A DNA stretch of 64,000 nucleotides from Trichuris trichiura (Eukaryota; Nematoda; Enoplea; Trichinellida; Trichuridae): the NCBI GenBank assembly GCA_037903355.1, contig JBAJFE010000037.1, positions 1,054,001 to 1,118,000 of the forward strand. The letters run 5' to 3'. The position numbers and the translations under genes were made by a program. Below the pieces are notes generated by a model. It made no database searches and was not told the origin of the DNA. It saw only the letters and a program-made list of their open reading frames with translations. Shown one piece after another: positions 32,908 to 44,986 of this stretch; position 1 is the first letter of the stretch, and each line of letters begins with the position of its first letter.

Positions 32908-34725
32908 GATGCAATTTTGTCAGACAGATGGGAAAAGTCGTTGGAAAACGTGAGCTTGAGTTGTTTTGGTTCGGTGAGGTCCATTGGACGATCAATGTCA
33001 AAGACAGTGAGCATTCTCTAGTCGCGAACATTCCCCGCTTTCGTTTTCTTGCACTGATCGAAGCGCACAGTATGTTTTCCAAGTCTGTGTGCTAGTCCGC
33101 GGCTGTTCACCATTGTTTCCCCGTGCCCTCGCAATTTTCACTTCCGCACTTTAATATTCAACTCGTGGACTTGTCGTCGCATTCGTCCAGTATTGTTCAA
33201 CCATGAACGGGCCCCGGTACATTTGTTTCAACATCTTATTATTTTTCTCGTATATATTTTGGTCGTCGATTGTTTTTATTATTTTTAGTTGACCCGGCGC
33301 ATTTCAATACCCTTCTTGATCGTTCATGTGTACCGTTCGTTCGAATGAAGGAAAGTTTGTCCACTGAAGTTTTTCGGGAAAGTGGGCAGAAGACGACTTA
33401 AAAGTGCAATTTTTCCCTCATTTCGCTGGACCGTTACGTCGCCAGTTCTGTGGATTTTTGTATGCAAGTAGATTGCGTCATTGCAATCTTCCTTCGTATA
33501 CTCAACTACGGGGAACCTTGTCGACAGCTGTTTGGACGATTGGGATCGCTTTACTTATACAGACTGATGACCTCCTGTGGTCAGTAATGTTTTTTTCAGA
33601 AGTAAACGTGCGTCTACCCTTCCATTGTCTATTTCTGCTGCTCTCTGGGAAAGAAAATGTAATTGTGTTATTGGATTGGAATATACCGCATAGGGTAGCT
33701 GCAGTTGTATTATTCCTTAGCGGCAAAGCAGTTCTTTGCCGCTAAACGTCAAAGAAAAGCATGAGCATACACGAGTAAAACGCTATATTTTCAAGAATAT
33801 ATATTACATTGCTGCTCAGACGCGTCAGCTGATCGTTCATGGACCAAGTTAGCTGGTCAAATCAATTAATCTGCAGGCCATTGTTGCATCTTCGGGACTT
33901 CAAACTAACACCGCTTTTTTCGTCGTCTTTAAGAGGGTATGACTTATCTGCATTCGTGAAATAGATTTTAAATCTCTTAAAACCTGAAAATCAGTACGTG
34001 ACGTCATTTACAAAAATTAATTTGACTTATCATACTTTGGCTTGCGAATGACATGAACAATTTTTATGGCGTGAGAGTGCATTCATTAGTAATGTTTTAC
34101 TGCTATTCAAGTTTCGAAACTTTGTTTGAAAAAGCAAGTATTCTGCTTTCTAAACATACATATGCATAGGCACAAATTTCTTAAGCTTAACAGCGAGCTA
34201 CCAAAGAGCAAATGATGTGGAACGTTGGAAAAAGAATAAACTTAGTATTAGCACTTAAAACAACCTTTGGATTCATACAGTAATAACGCATCTTGAGCAT
34301 CATATAGTTGCAATTCGAGAGAGAGTATCTTGCGCTGCTACCTTGAAACTGGAAGCATTTTAATATGTTCAATAACTGGAAAAAGCATTTTAACTACTGC
34401 AGTCCGTGCGCCCAGATTAGCAGTTTAAAAAGCGTTACAAATGCATGATATGGTAGAGGAGATTGTGCTGAACGAAAAGCAAGCAGCGTAATACTGTAGT
34501 GAACGATGACTACCGGAGGGGAACTCTTCCTTTTAGAAACTTAATAAAAGTTTTTGTCATGCTGGATCTCAAGTCGCATTGGACCAATAGTTTTCTTCTG
34601 TTTTTTGCATCTTAACTTTGCTGGTCAAGATCGTATCCTCTATGCTTCGTACCTGACTTTCTTCTCCTGTTTGTGGAAGGTGCTGCAGTTGGAATTGAGC
34701 TTTCAGACTCACCTGTAAATTCGCA
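32908..34725. other. Intergenic between HDAC and golgin
   Basis: The HDAC 3' UTR should start here. A 12-bp perfect stem with a 5-base loop lies at 33717-33745. No gene is supported. Confidence 0.4.
33717..33745. repeat. 12-bp perfect stem-loop
   Basis: ttagcggcaaag and its exact reverse complement ctttgccgctaa are separated by cagtt. It is GC-containing and followed by acgtcaaag. Possible RNA structure in the distal HDAC 3' region, 0.8 kb after the stop, or a chance palindrome. Confidence 0.45.
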
Positions 34726-37700
34726 ATGGAGTCTGTTGCTTCCGTTGATTCTTCCGCTAAGCCTAAATCCAAGGTTAGAATTTACAGTTGTATAATTGTT
34801 TGGCATTTCATTGCGCGTATTCTTTTATAGCTTGACAGCCTCAGCCGAGAAGAGTTGCTGATTTTTGTTAAGAGGCAAGCTCTTGCCCTCAAGAATTTGA
34901 AGGATGATGCTAAGCGTGAGTAATGGCTTACGTTTTTTGCTGTTAAGAACTAAGTTGGTTTTCAGGCTGGAAAGAAGGGAAAGATGAAACTTGCAAAGGG
35001 CAGGTTGTTATTGACAATTTTTCAATGTTTCACGGTGGAATGATTTCCCTTTCAGACCGTGTTTGTCAATCGCGATTGCCAGACGGAGGACTTCGTCCAT
35101 TGCGATCAGAATGAGACACCCACAGAGGGTGTAGGCGCATGCCAGAGCTTTGTATTAGTACTAGTATGAATGTTAATTTTGCCTTCAGGTGTCGCAGTTG
35201 GAAGTTTTGAAATCGCAACTAGCCGTTCGCACACTTGACTTAGAAGCAAGCAGGATGGAATTATGCAGTTTGAAATCCGAACTGGATCGTATGAGTCAAC
35301 CTCAGCCCCAAGATAGGCAAAATGCTCTATTGCGCATGGAAATTGACGAATATCGGCAGAGTGTAAAGAAGCTGCAAGGTGATATAAGTCAGTTAGGCGA
35401 TTTGTGCGCGGAAAAAAGTGAGCAGTTGAAGTTAATGGATGAAAAACATCAGAACTTGCTGGAAGAAATGCAGAGATGCAAGGAAAGTAAGAGTGCCTTG
35501 GAAAAGCGGTTTGAACAATTGCAGCAAGATAACACTCGGCTGAGTGAACAGGTATGAAATGTTTTTTCGTTTCGCATGCTTGAACTTTGCTCTGCAGCTT
35601 CGGAAAGCGGAAGAAGACTTAAAACTGTCGCGTGAAACGTTTGCTCAATTTCGACAAGACTCTCACATGGAAAAGGTTTGCGGTGCGCACAAATACTTTA
35701 AATGAATAAATAGATTTTTTTTTCATGTCAGCTTCACCTTACGGAAGAGTTAGGCTCTTCGCATAGCACCTTAGAAATCGCTAATTCTAACTTAAAAGAT
35801 TTAAAACATAAAGTTGCCGATTTGGAAAGGGAGCGTGAACAACTGCAAGCGGAACTTTGCTCGGTTGCTGGAGAATTTGAAGCTTACAAGATTCGAAGTC
35901 AGGCTGTGCTCAAGCAGAAAAATTTGACCAATTCTCCGCAGTGGATTGAACACGAGGCACAAGAAAGGTATACGATTGAATAGCCGCTTATTATTGTCAT
36001 TCAGTCGGACGTTTTAACAGAGAGCTCCTTGAAGATCAGTTACACGTTGCTCAGAAAAGGTTGGCAGAATTGAGGTGAGCATGCGAACGATGCCTCATCA
36101 TTGCGATCGGTTATAACTGTTTCTATCTTTGCAGTCGTTCGTACGACTGTGCATTGGTTCAGATAAAGGAGTTGTCAGAAACGGGAACGGAAACTAAAGA
36201 GCGCTTGGAGTCGACCATGCGAAAGGCAGAAGTTGTCGAGAACGCCCTTCGTAAAAAGTATGCGTTCGGTATTTTTGCTTTTGTGTCTTTCGACACTATT
36301 TTAACAGACTGGAACATTTTTCCAAGCAAAGTGTCGAAGCCGTTCGAATTCTTGAGCAGAAGTTACAGGAGGCCAATGATCAGTTGGAACGTACCAAACG
36401 GGATTTGCAGGTAAGAATGTAGACTCTTTCGAACTTATCTGTTCACCTCTTATTCTTTTAAGGACCAATTGCGCATGAAAGATGAAAATCATGCGGCAGA
36501 AAAGGCCATTTTAGAAAGAAAATTACAGGATTGTCAGTCTACTCTGCCCATCTATGGTCTTCCTGAACAGGTGGACGGAATTGCGGAACTACCAGTGAAC
36601 AAGAAAAGCCCGGAACTTAATGGACCTTCCAACCCGATGATATGCTCCCGTTGCGGAGATGAGAGCAGCTCCTTGAAACAGCCTTTGTTCATTCAAGTTG
36701 GCTCCGCAGCAGAAGTGAGTCGAAAAGTACCATTTATGGTGCCAGCAGCTTTTCAAATTTCAGTAGCAGTCATAAAAGCACATTTTAAGTTAAGTCTATT
36801 TTACAAATCTTGCGATCATTGTTACGCGTCGAAGACATCTCTTACTGAATAATGTTTTTAAAAGGAATAGGTAGCTTCAAATTTACGCGCTAGTTCTTAA
36901 TTGTTTCCTGTCCATATCTAACTTTTAACCTCTACTGGTTTCCATTTTGGTCAGCCGTGCTGTTTTGAATTCAAATGTTACAGTAGGTTTTGATCGTTCA
37001 TTTTAATCAGTCGCAGCACTGTTTTAAAAATAATTTAACACGACGACGTCGCCGTAGAATGGCAGTTTCCCGTTTAGATCTGTAACATATTGGTACCATT
37101 ACCATGACGGTAAATATTAACAGGTTGAAATTCGGGCGTTATTTTTGGAAAATGTTTTTCTAATTGCTCCACATAATAATTTTTTGCAAGAGCTACATAC
37201 CTTTGCGCAAAAGGCACTATGTTAAAAGCAGAAATGTTTAGAAATACCGTCGAACAAATGGACATCTTCTGCCTTTGGAAGACCTATTGGAAAGAGGTAA
37301 ACCTGATAGCGAACAAACAATGGTCACTTAGAGAACACTGTTTTACAGGTAGTGACCTTCCTGCACAAAGTCCTTCCATGTCAGTCAGTGAAACTTACGA
37401 GGAGCACCGAATTAGGGTACAACACCTCACTGAACTGCTTTACGAAGCTGAGCTGACAGGCAGTCGACTAACTGAGCAAAATAGAGTACTCAAAGAAGAA
37501 ATCAGACGGTTAACTCGCAACGAAGAACGACAGCGGCATTTCAGCAATGCGGAATATTTGAAAAATGTTGTCTTAAAGGTAATGTACTTATTGCTCTTTG
37601 GCCAATCAAATGATCCATACGGTTCGTTTATAAAGTTTGTCAATCCAAAGTTTCACGACGCTCGATTAAGCCTTTTGCCCGTTTTGACAACAATGCTAAG

Positions 37701-37887
37701 CCTTAGCAAAGAGGAAGCTGCCGAACTAGAGAAGATTGCAGGTACTTTCTATAAATTCATTAAGGGCAATCGATTTTACTGCGAAAATGTGTCCACAGTT
37801 TCAGCAGGCGATGGAACAGCCGGCTCGAGCAGCTTCTCGTCACCTTGGTACGGTTATCTACAACGCTGGTCGGGTGGTTTCAGCTGA
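34726..37887 (+). CDS. gcc2: GRIP-domain golgin, GCC2/GCC185-like
   Basis: Exons: 34726-34773, 34831-34915, 34966-35003, 35056-35130, 35189-35551, 35598-35675, 35732-35967, 36021-36074, 36135-36257, 36308-36410, 36463-36714, then a doubtful one near 37231-37298, then about 37352-37578, 37636-37741 and 37805-37887. The N-terminus LDSLSREELLIFVKRQALAL matches GCC185. A long coiled coil follows (LKSELDRMSQ, LEKRFEQLQQDNTRLSEQ, LERKLQDCQST). The C-terminal GRIP domain reads NAEYLKNVVLK, then FHDARLSLLPVLTTMLSLSK, then a short tail ending PWYGYLQRWSGGFS. Role in the family: tethers endosome-derived vesicles at the trans-Golgi, recruited by ARL1/Rab GTPases via GRIP. Protein about 750 aa, shorter than human GCC185. 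The junction between 36714 and 37352 is not settled. Confidence 0.88.
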
Positions 37888-38057
37888 CCAAAAAACAATG
37901 TACTGTAATGTTATTTTATTTTAAAAGTAAAGAAAGTTACATTTGCCTTTAAAGTAGCGAACGTCTTAGGTTTCACATTGGTGCAATTGGATTGGTTGCG
38001 ACCTGCGCGACACTTAAAACCAGACGTACTAATTTTGTATAATGTATATGTGTAATT

Positions 38058-39793
38058 TTACCCCGGAAGATTTTGTTGGGCAACACCAACGTTATCAACA
38101 GTGGCGAAATTGCCTTGCGGAAGCATTTCTTGTCTTACTGGTCCAATACTGGACGAGTACTGACCCTGTGTAGCCATATGGGTCACCGGCATGGACGACT
38201 CACTCATTGCGAAGTCGTATAAGTTCATGGCATCCATAAGGCGGACATTCGCTTCTGTTAGTCGGTTGTGCTGTTGATCAATTTCGGATAGCTCCTTGTC
38301 GATTAGATCACTCATAGCATGACACTCACCTAAACTTAAATACAGTAACAATCTTACTACTAAACTGCTATGGAATTGCTTACGTTCTAATTGTAAAAGC
38401 TCCGGCGGATCCGGTCGTTCGCCGGTGGGATCAGTCTCTTGCAGCATTATTAAGCATTTGTCCAGTTTTGCCTACAAAGGAAAGGTTGAAAAAAGGCGAC
38501 AGCTGTTCAGTGGTCACCTCGTCTATTTCTACAGCTTTTTCAGGTTGAATCGAGGCAACAAAGACGTTTTCGTCAAAGCTAACTGACTTTTTGTTTTCTT
38601 CGGGAAAGCCTAATTTAAAAGGCAGCTTAGGGGTGGCCTACGATTGATGACTAACCACTTTGACGTTCGACGAAGGCTCCCAAATCTCGAGTGACAAAAC
38701 TAGCCGGGAAAAGGCCATCTCCACGATGGCTACTGCCTCTCCACCAATTTGGATCACTAACATGTGAAACATTTTAAGGCAAAAATTTAAAATTAATGTC
38801 AAAACCAAACCTGTCATCTATAAGGGTAATGTATTCGCCGGCTTGGAAAGACAGCTCGTTATCTTCGACAGCCTCAAAGTCGTATAGTGCTTTGACCGTT
38901 GTTCGCACTGTGCTTTCCGATGAGATCGTATTCAACTTTTGCACCGATGCCTGATTCGTTGTTACCTGCTGATCTTTCAGTGATAATTGAATGGCTAAAA
39001 TTCTATGACTAATCACGAGGAAACAATGCAACACCGGCAATAACCTTTAGCCAAATCCTCTTCCTCTTGTTTAAAAGCATTGATGTCAAATGCACCACTT
39101 CCTTTTTTCTGTTCAACAATGATTTACTTGTACGTCACTGAAAATGATGTGTATTGATTTACCTTTTCCTTTGGAGCGGGAAACTCGTAGCCTTCTCTTT
39201 TCAATTCCGAATAAAGGCTCTGGATTGGCCTGCAACACAAAAGAGAGCACTCGAATGACAGCAAACTCTACATGGATAAATAAGGTATTACTCCATTGAA
39301 CCATCTGATCCCGTTTCCTGACTCCAACGTCGAATAAGCGAGCGCACCCTGTCTGCCACCGCTCGATTGCTCTAAAAGATGAATCATTGCAAACAAAGTA
39401 GTATAACCGTCAGTCAGCAACGGAATTTACTCCAGTAGCTTTCGCTAACAGTTCGGCGACGAACTCTTTGGAGCACACCTCTGATTTGAATTTTTGTCCA
39501 CAATTGTTAACGCAGGAATCGATTAGGCAAAGTGCGAGTGCGACGACGTGTGGGTCACGATGATTCAAGCGTTTGCGTAAACAAAGTGCGCAGTCGGACG
39601 CTGTTTGCGCATCGCCATTATTCACTCGATCGCATACGTCCAAAATTAGGCCCCAATTTGGACTTGTCAGCTTTTCCGACGTCGCACGTTCTGCGTGCAA
39701 GCACAGTCGATTCGCTATGCTACGTAAATTAAAGTACTTACCGACCAGCTCGTCGAATGGATTTGCCGTAATGCCAAAAAGACTCAACGGCAT
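38058..39793 (-). CDS. stam: STAM, ESCRT-0 signal-transducing adaptor
   Basis: Minus-strand exons: 39742-39793, 39431-39690, 39292-39371, 39163-39229, 39045-39108, 38811-38994, 38659-38756, 38518-38609, 38384-38471, 38058-38329. Phases sum to 418 codons plus stop. VHS domain first (NPFDELVERATSEKL, WGLILDVCDRVN, NCGQKFKSEVCSKEF), then a ubiquitin-interacting motif (EEEDLAKAIQLSLKDQ), then SH3 (VKALYDFEAVEDNELSFQAG, DPNWWRGSSHRGDGLFPASF), then the C-terminal helical part (LDKCLIMLQETDPTGERPD, ECHAMSDLIDKELSEIDQQH) that pairs with HRS. Role: sorts ubiquitinated cargo on endosomes. Convergent with the golgin (170 bp between stops). Length and domain order are normal. Confidence 0.95.
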
Positions 39794-40356
39794 ACCGGCA
39801 CTGCCTTGAAGGGCAGAACCTTGAAAAACTACAATACAGCAGTAATGATTAGCAGGAATTAGTGTTTACTGTAAAAGATAAATAGTTCGCAGGTTCATGT
39901 ATAAGACTACGGTATAAGCAAGCGTTTTCAATTTCGTATTTCCTTACCTTTCGAAAGATATGTTAGCTTCCCATTGCTCTCTTATAGAGCTGCACGTCAT
40001 CTGCTGGTAAGATAATGCGTTTTATTTTCCCCATTTCGATTCGAATTCTTTTCGTTTCAATGAATTTTTTGTTGGCTTAAAATGTGCCCACTGATTGCGT
40101 CAGCAATCAGCGTATGCAACTTCAGCGTCAGCGAAAAGCCGTTAAGTTGAAAATTTTGCAACAAATATACATTTTCGGGCATATTTCAATGTTGAGCATA
40201 GAAAATTTGCATTTCTACCTTTTACATTTGCAACCAGCTGGCGGGTCGTGCATTTTGACAGCACACTGTAACATAATTTTTTTTCGCCCGCAATGTTTAT
40301 ACGAGCAGCAGGTTTTCGAAATAAAATAGCTTTTATTATTACATTACAAAAAAAGC
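39794..40356. other. Short gap between STAM and SCYL2
   Basis: STAM promoter and SCYL2 3' end; both are on the minus strand. An AATAAA-type signal for SCYL2 is visible on the minus strand just past its stop (about 40332-40337). No gene. Confidence 0.5.
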
Positions 40357-43300
40357 TTAACCAAGCAGATCTTTCAAATCCGATTCTGCGGTATTATTTG
40401 CTGATAAGTTTGGCACGTCCTTCTTAACGTTTCGGGCGTCATTACCGGGCTTAGCTAATCTTAATGGCGTCCCTTTTAGTACTGCCATTGGGTCAATCGA
40501 ATCGAGTGAAGAAAATGCTGATTTGAGCTCATGACGCGCAAAATGAACATCTGCAGCTGTAGCTTTCTTGGCAGTTTGCCAAGTGGAAACCGGAGGAGGC
40601 CTGATGGCTGGCGGATTGGACTGATACGTTGCAGGTGGTAAAACGAAAGATTGTCCAATCCTGTTTTCAGTGCTTTGCGGTGCAGTCTGAACAGCAGTTA
40701 CGGGACGAATTGGTGCAAGCGAACGAAACTGCATGGCTTTTTCTTGTTCTTGTGCTATCCTTTTCTTCTCGTCTAATGTCAGACGGGAACCCTACAAAGC
40801 ATAAAAAATGTACGTCTACTGTAATCTATTGTAGAATTACTGTTTTTCTTTCAGGTTCAACTTCGTTGGCTATAGGCTGAATTAAACCCGCATTATTTTC
40901 ATCGCTGAAAGAAAACCAAATGAAACTGAGTGACACTTTTGACAATAACGTACCGAGGGAGGACAGGTTTTGGAACGTCGTCGAGCCTCCGACGCTGCTC
41001 AGTTTCAATCTTAGCCAACATACTTTTTATCAGCGTCATGAAGCCTTCGAATTGCTGTAAGTTTAAGCTACTTTCCACACAAGCCGTTAGTAAGAATGGA
41101 AGGCAGTAACGTGCACAAGTTTCCTTTGGCAATTCAATGCAACTATCCGTGAAGGCCAACTGAAATATGCCTAAAAGTATACGCTATCCATCCATCTAAA
41201 AGTAACAGAAAGAGAGGAGGCTACCCAAAATGACCATGAGAACACCGGGCTCGTGTGAGTTGATCTTTGATAACGGTGGAATAATCTGATCGGTTATCAT
41301 CCAATTTTCCAACGATTTCAACATGCGAGCAATGCACAGAAGCGCATTTACCTTTACCTAAAGTTGGTATTAGAAGAAACTTGTGCAATGACGTCATTAT
41401 CCTACCGAAATTATCGATACATCTACTGCCAAACGAATTAGAGTAGGCAGCAGTTTTGTCTTCATTGTATCTCTGTCGATTAAGTGAGCAATTGTTGGAA
41501 CAGACTGCAGGCCCAACTCCTAAATATGTACTTGGTAAGAACAATTTGCCCAAAGCGGAAAAAGTTGACTCACGAGCATGGCACAATTTCCGGCGTCCAA
41601 AGTGCCCAGCAGAAAGGGCAGAAGATGCCTTTTGATTTCTTCGGGCGGCGTATTTTCCAACAAAAACTGCATATTGCTCAATAGCAGACCAATAACTCGA
41701 GAATCGGACGAACAGAGTAAGTGCAAAATTGTTGGCAGTATGTAAGTTGTGAATTCGGTCTTGTTCAGACGTTTGGCAATGGCAAGAATGCGCGTAAAAA
41801 CGGTGGGAACAATTTCGGCAACTTTTAATTCGGCAATCAGACTGGGCAGAACTTTCCAAATGCATACTCGCTGCAAAAAGCATTCCAGTTATTAAGAAAA
41901 AAACATCTGGTAAGCTTTTTCTTGCCTAACAGTTGAAATTTACAGTAACCTCTATTTTAAATTTAAATGTGTTCAGGTTACGCTGTTGCTTATGTCAAAA
42001 GATAGAAACGATGGCTTTAGAAAACTATCAAATTTCGTGGCAATGCGCTTTTTTCCTCTACTCTTAAAAGGCAGGTTCATACGTCAAACGAGCGCGTATC
42101 GTTTGCTTACATTATTATGGCTTTGTTTAAAGCTATTCCGCGTTCAGGGTTTAGTTTACCTTTGAAAGAGTGTCCAGTTGATTATCCATTGTCTTCAGGA
42201 AAGCAGCTTTCTCGGCCAAGCTCATTCGACACATTTGTTCCAAGTCAACAAAACATTTGACATTAGAATTAGATATATAGGAAACCTGCAAAGTACAGTA
42301 CACATGTTCAACTTGAGAAAGGTGATCTCGTTTCCGTGCTTACCGTGGCGAATTGGTTGGCTTCGGGTCGCAGTTCAGGCGTTAGAAGGAAGCACATTTT
42401 AAAGTCTTCCCTTAGCGTCAAGGGGATATTTGTGCTCAGCGATATAGGACGACTTTTGAGCTAAAAGTTCCGTCACATGTAATGAGCGCTTTCATTTGAA
42501 ATTACTACAACCTCTTTGGCAGCAGTCTCGAACTTGTTAATACTGCCTTCATGATCCATGATTGGCTTGCCTTTGTTAAACAAAGCAAAAATAAGTACGC
42601 CGAAAGAATACATGTCTGCGAAAGAGACTATGCGGCCACCGAGGATCATTTCAGGCGCTAAGTAATTCAAAGAAGGTTGAAGAAACGAAGGCAATCCTTC
42701 CTGGTACTCAAAGGGTTGGAATGACTAAAAGCTGCGACCTGATTAAGTTAAGTTGAAGTTGCTGCTTGCCTCTTCAATTCCAGCTTCCCGCGTCGAGCAA
42801 AATTCGAAACCGGCCAACTTCCAACAATCTCTTTTTGTAACTAACACAGATTCAGGGCATATGTTATTGTGCAACATTTTCGCATTCTGATGTACGAACG
42901 ATAAAGCATGCGCTATCTGAAATTTTCCTCTGTTCACAAGGAAGGGTTCAATTTTGCAATCAACCGTGTATAATCCATGCTGTATTTCGACATCCTCGAA
43001 AGTAAAGTCGCTAATTTCGGGTGGGAGAATGGGTGGCATGTTGTCAATACGACCCAGCAAGTTAGCCAAGCTTGCAAATATGGGTTCGGTGCAAAAAGCC
43101 AGCGAGTCCCTGCAAAATTGCCTAAAGTGCTAGGAGGTTAGCGCAACAGCAAGCCACCTAGATTCCTCAAGAGGATGTTCGACGGTAATTAAGTAGGGAT
43201 GCTTGAGCCTGGTTAGCTGGAGCACTCCTCGGCGAAGAATTTCTATGACGGCATCGCGATGTTGCTTTTGGAATCGATCGAGAAATTTCTTTTCCAATAT

Positions 43301-43538
43301 CCATACAGAAACTTCCTGCGAGTAAACAATAATCCATTTATAAGCAATTGCTTTTGCTATTTACTTGTTGCGTGCTCCTCTTGAAACCTGAGTAGATGCG
43401 CCAAAGCAAGCCGGGCCCAGCGGAGGCGACGTGAACGGATGCCTCGAATTCTCTGGTTACCGGATTGCCGGGAAGCACAGAGTCCACTGTTGCTTTGACG
43501 CTGTAAACTGTTGATTTGATTTTGTTAAAGTACTCCAT
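40357..43538 (-). CDS. scyl2: SCYL2-like pseudokinase (SCY1-like 2)
   Basis: The first exons are clear: 43365-43538 and 43158-43315, then an exon ending near 42990 and so on down to the stop at 40357. N-terminus MEYFNKIKSTVYSVKATVDS with GNPVTREFEASVHVASAGPG matches SCYL2. Pseudokinase domain: the HRD-equivalent reads HNNICPESVLV and the DFG-equivalent reads GFEFC, both changed from active kinases as in the family. HEAT-type helices follow (EIVPTVFTRILAIAKRLNKT, YILPTILHLLCSSDSRVIGL, HLLPFLLGTLDAGNCAMLVS, LPFLLTACVESSLNLQQFEG). The tail is proline- and lysine-rich and ends ESDLKDLLG. Role: binds clathrin/AP-2 and works in endosome-to-TGN sorting. Several inner junctions were not checked base by base; a possible ~48-bp intron interrupts the kinase domain near 42915-42965. 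Confidence 0.9.
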
Positions 43539-44986
43539 TCAGGAGGGCTATGCTGGTCATGTGGCTAATATTCGGGTTCTCGTTACAGTACTCACAAACT
43601 CAGGTTCCATATGGTATAAAGTCTAAAGTCTCTCAGCCACACTCGCAAAAGCTATTCTTCCTTGATATAAGTTTCATAGTCCAGCAAAATATTTTTCTAC
43701 GTCGGTCTACCAGCTTAATGTGATTCATTATTGCATTGTGTATTTCTATTCTCTTAGCAACGAATATGAATACTGTTTGTCCATTCTGTCAAGGCTTTCA
43801 GCTGCTGTTCTCATATTTGGGCAAGCAAACAATCTAGAAATTTTATTGTCATGATTCAGCCATTCCCATATCGTTTCCTATAACTAACTTTATGCGTTTA
43901 TTTTCCGCGCCATGAAGTTTAGCAGAAGGGGAGTAGAGTTAATGAAGTTGACAATGAATTGAATACAGCGGGCGCCTATATCGTTGCCCAACTCGTAGAT
44001 TGAGGTTTCCTTTCAGCTTAGGATTAGAGATTGCCTGAACTAAAAGATTTCTTGAAGCTTTTTTCCGGTTGCGCAAACTGTGAATAAAACGTGGCGAATG
44101 CATAGGAGCGTGACTAACTCCCAATTTGGTAAAATAAGTCAGTCGCTGCTTTGTTAAGGCTTCATACTGTTTCATTGAACACCGGTGAGTTTATGGCTGA
44201 AAAACTTGACGATTTCGTTTTGTTTTCTATAACTGCTTCTTTAACTGTTGCATACAGTTTCGGGGTAAGGAACAGACGCCCACGCAATCGAGCACTTGAC
44301 ATTTATCAATGATAGCAAAAATGCTTTTTCCTACTTCATTTTTCAAAGTTATCGGACGTCATTTTTTCCTTCGTCAGCGTCTTGGTGTTGCTATACTGAC
44401 GACGCTTCCCGTCTTCTTGACCTTGTATTTATTTCCTGTTACTACTACGCTAAGCTCCGCGATAGAAGTATTCAACTGCTCAATACACATCGTAGCGATA
44501 GTGAAGTGGATCACATTTACATGGTGAAATAGTTTTTCTGCTCTTTATACGACTACGGACGCAGTATGTTTTGCAATCTTGTTTTATTTTGAGTGAATAT
44601 TAATGCGATAATATTAAATACGGCAATGGAGATCGAAAAGTAGCAGGATTTGTCCAGCTAAGCTTTGGGTTATTTCCCTGGTTGACTGAATTGCCTGCTT
44701 GTCTGCAGTTGGTGTGCATGAGTGAAAGAGCAACATTTGCTTAGGTGGCTGATACGAACGTCAAGCCAGTTTTCTGGATGCACATCAATCTTTGCGTGCA
44801 CTCGTGAGGCAGTGACCACTTGACAAACATTGCGACGGGAAGCCCGCTCGATTCATCATTGCGTTGTGCCATCTCATGTTCTTCTGACCAGCGGTTGGTT
44901 CACTTGGCAAGTTCTTGTCGTCCATAGCGACGACGGCGGAGACGGATATAGAATGTTCGTTCACTAAGCTCTATAGGTGTCTCATC
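43539..44986. other. Divergent promoter region with one unassigned frame
   Basis: Separates SCYL2 (minus) from the MH2 gene (plus). It holds the 78-codon minus frame at 43939-44175 and otherwise no recognisable gene. Confidence 0.4.
43939..44175 (-). CDS. Hypothetical basic protein of 78 residues (weak)
   Basis: Starts with ATG and reads MKQYEALTKQRLTYFTKLG, later basic and Asn/Leu-rich (NPKLKGNLNLRVGQRYRRP). No signal peptide or domain recognised. It could be a small nuclear or mitochondrial protein or a chance frame. No splice evidence. Confidence 0.25.
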   Translation of the reverse strand: MKQYEALTKQRLTYFTKLGVSHAPMHSPRFIHSLRNRKKASRNLLVQAISNPKLKGNLNLRVGQRYRRPLYSIHCQLH

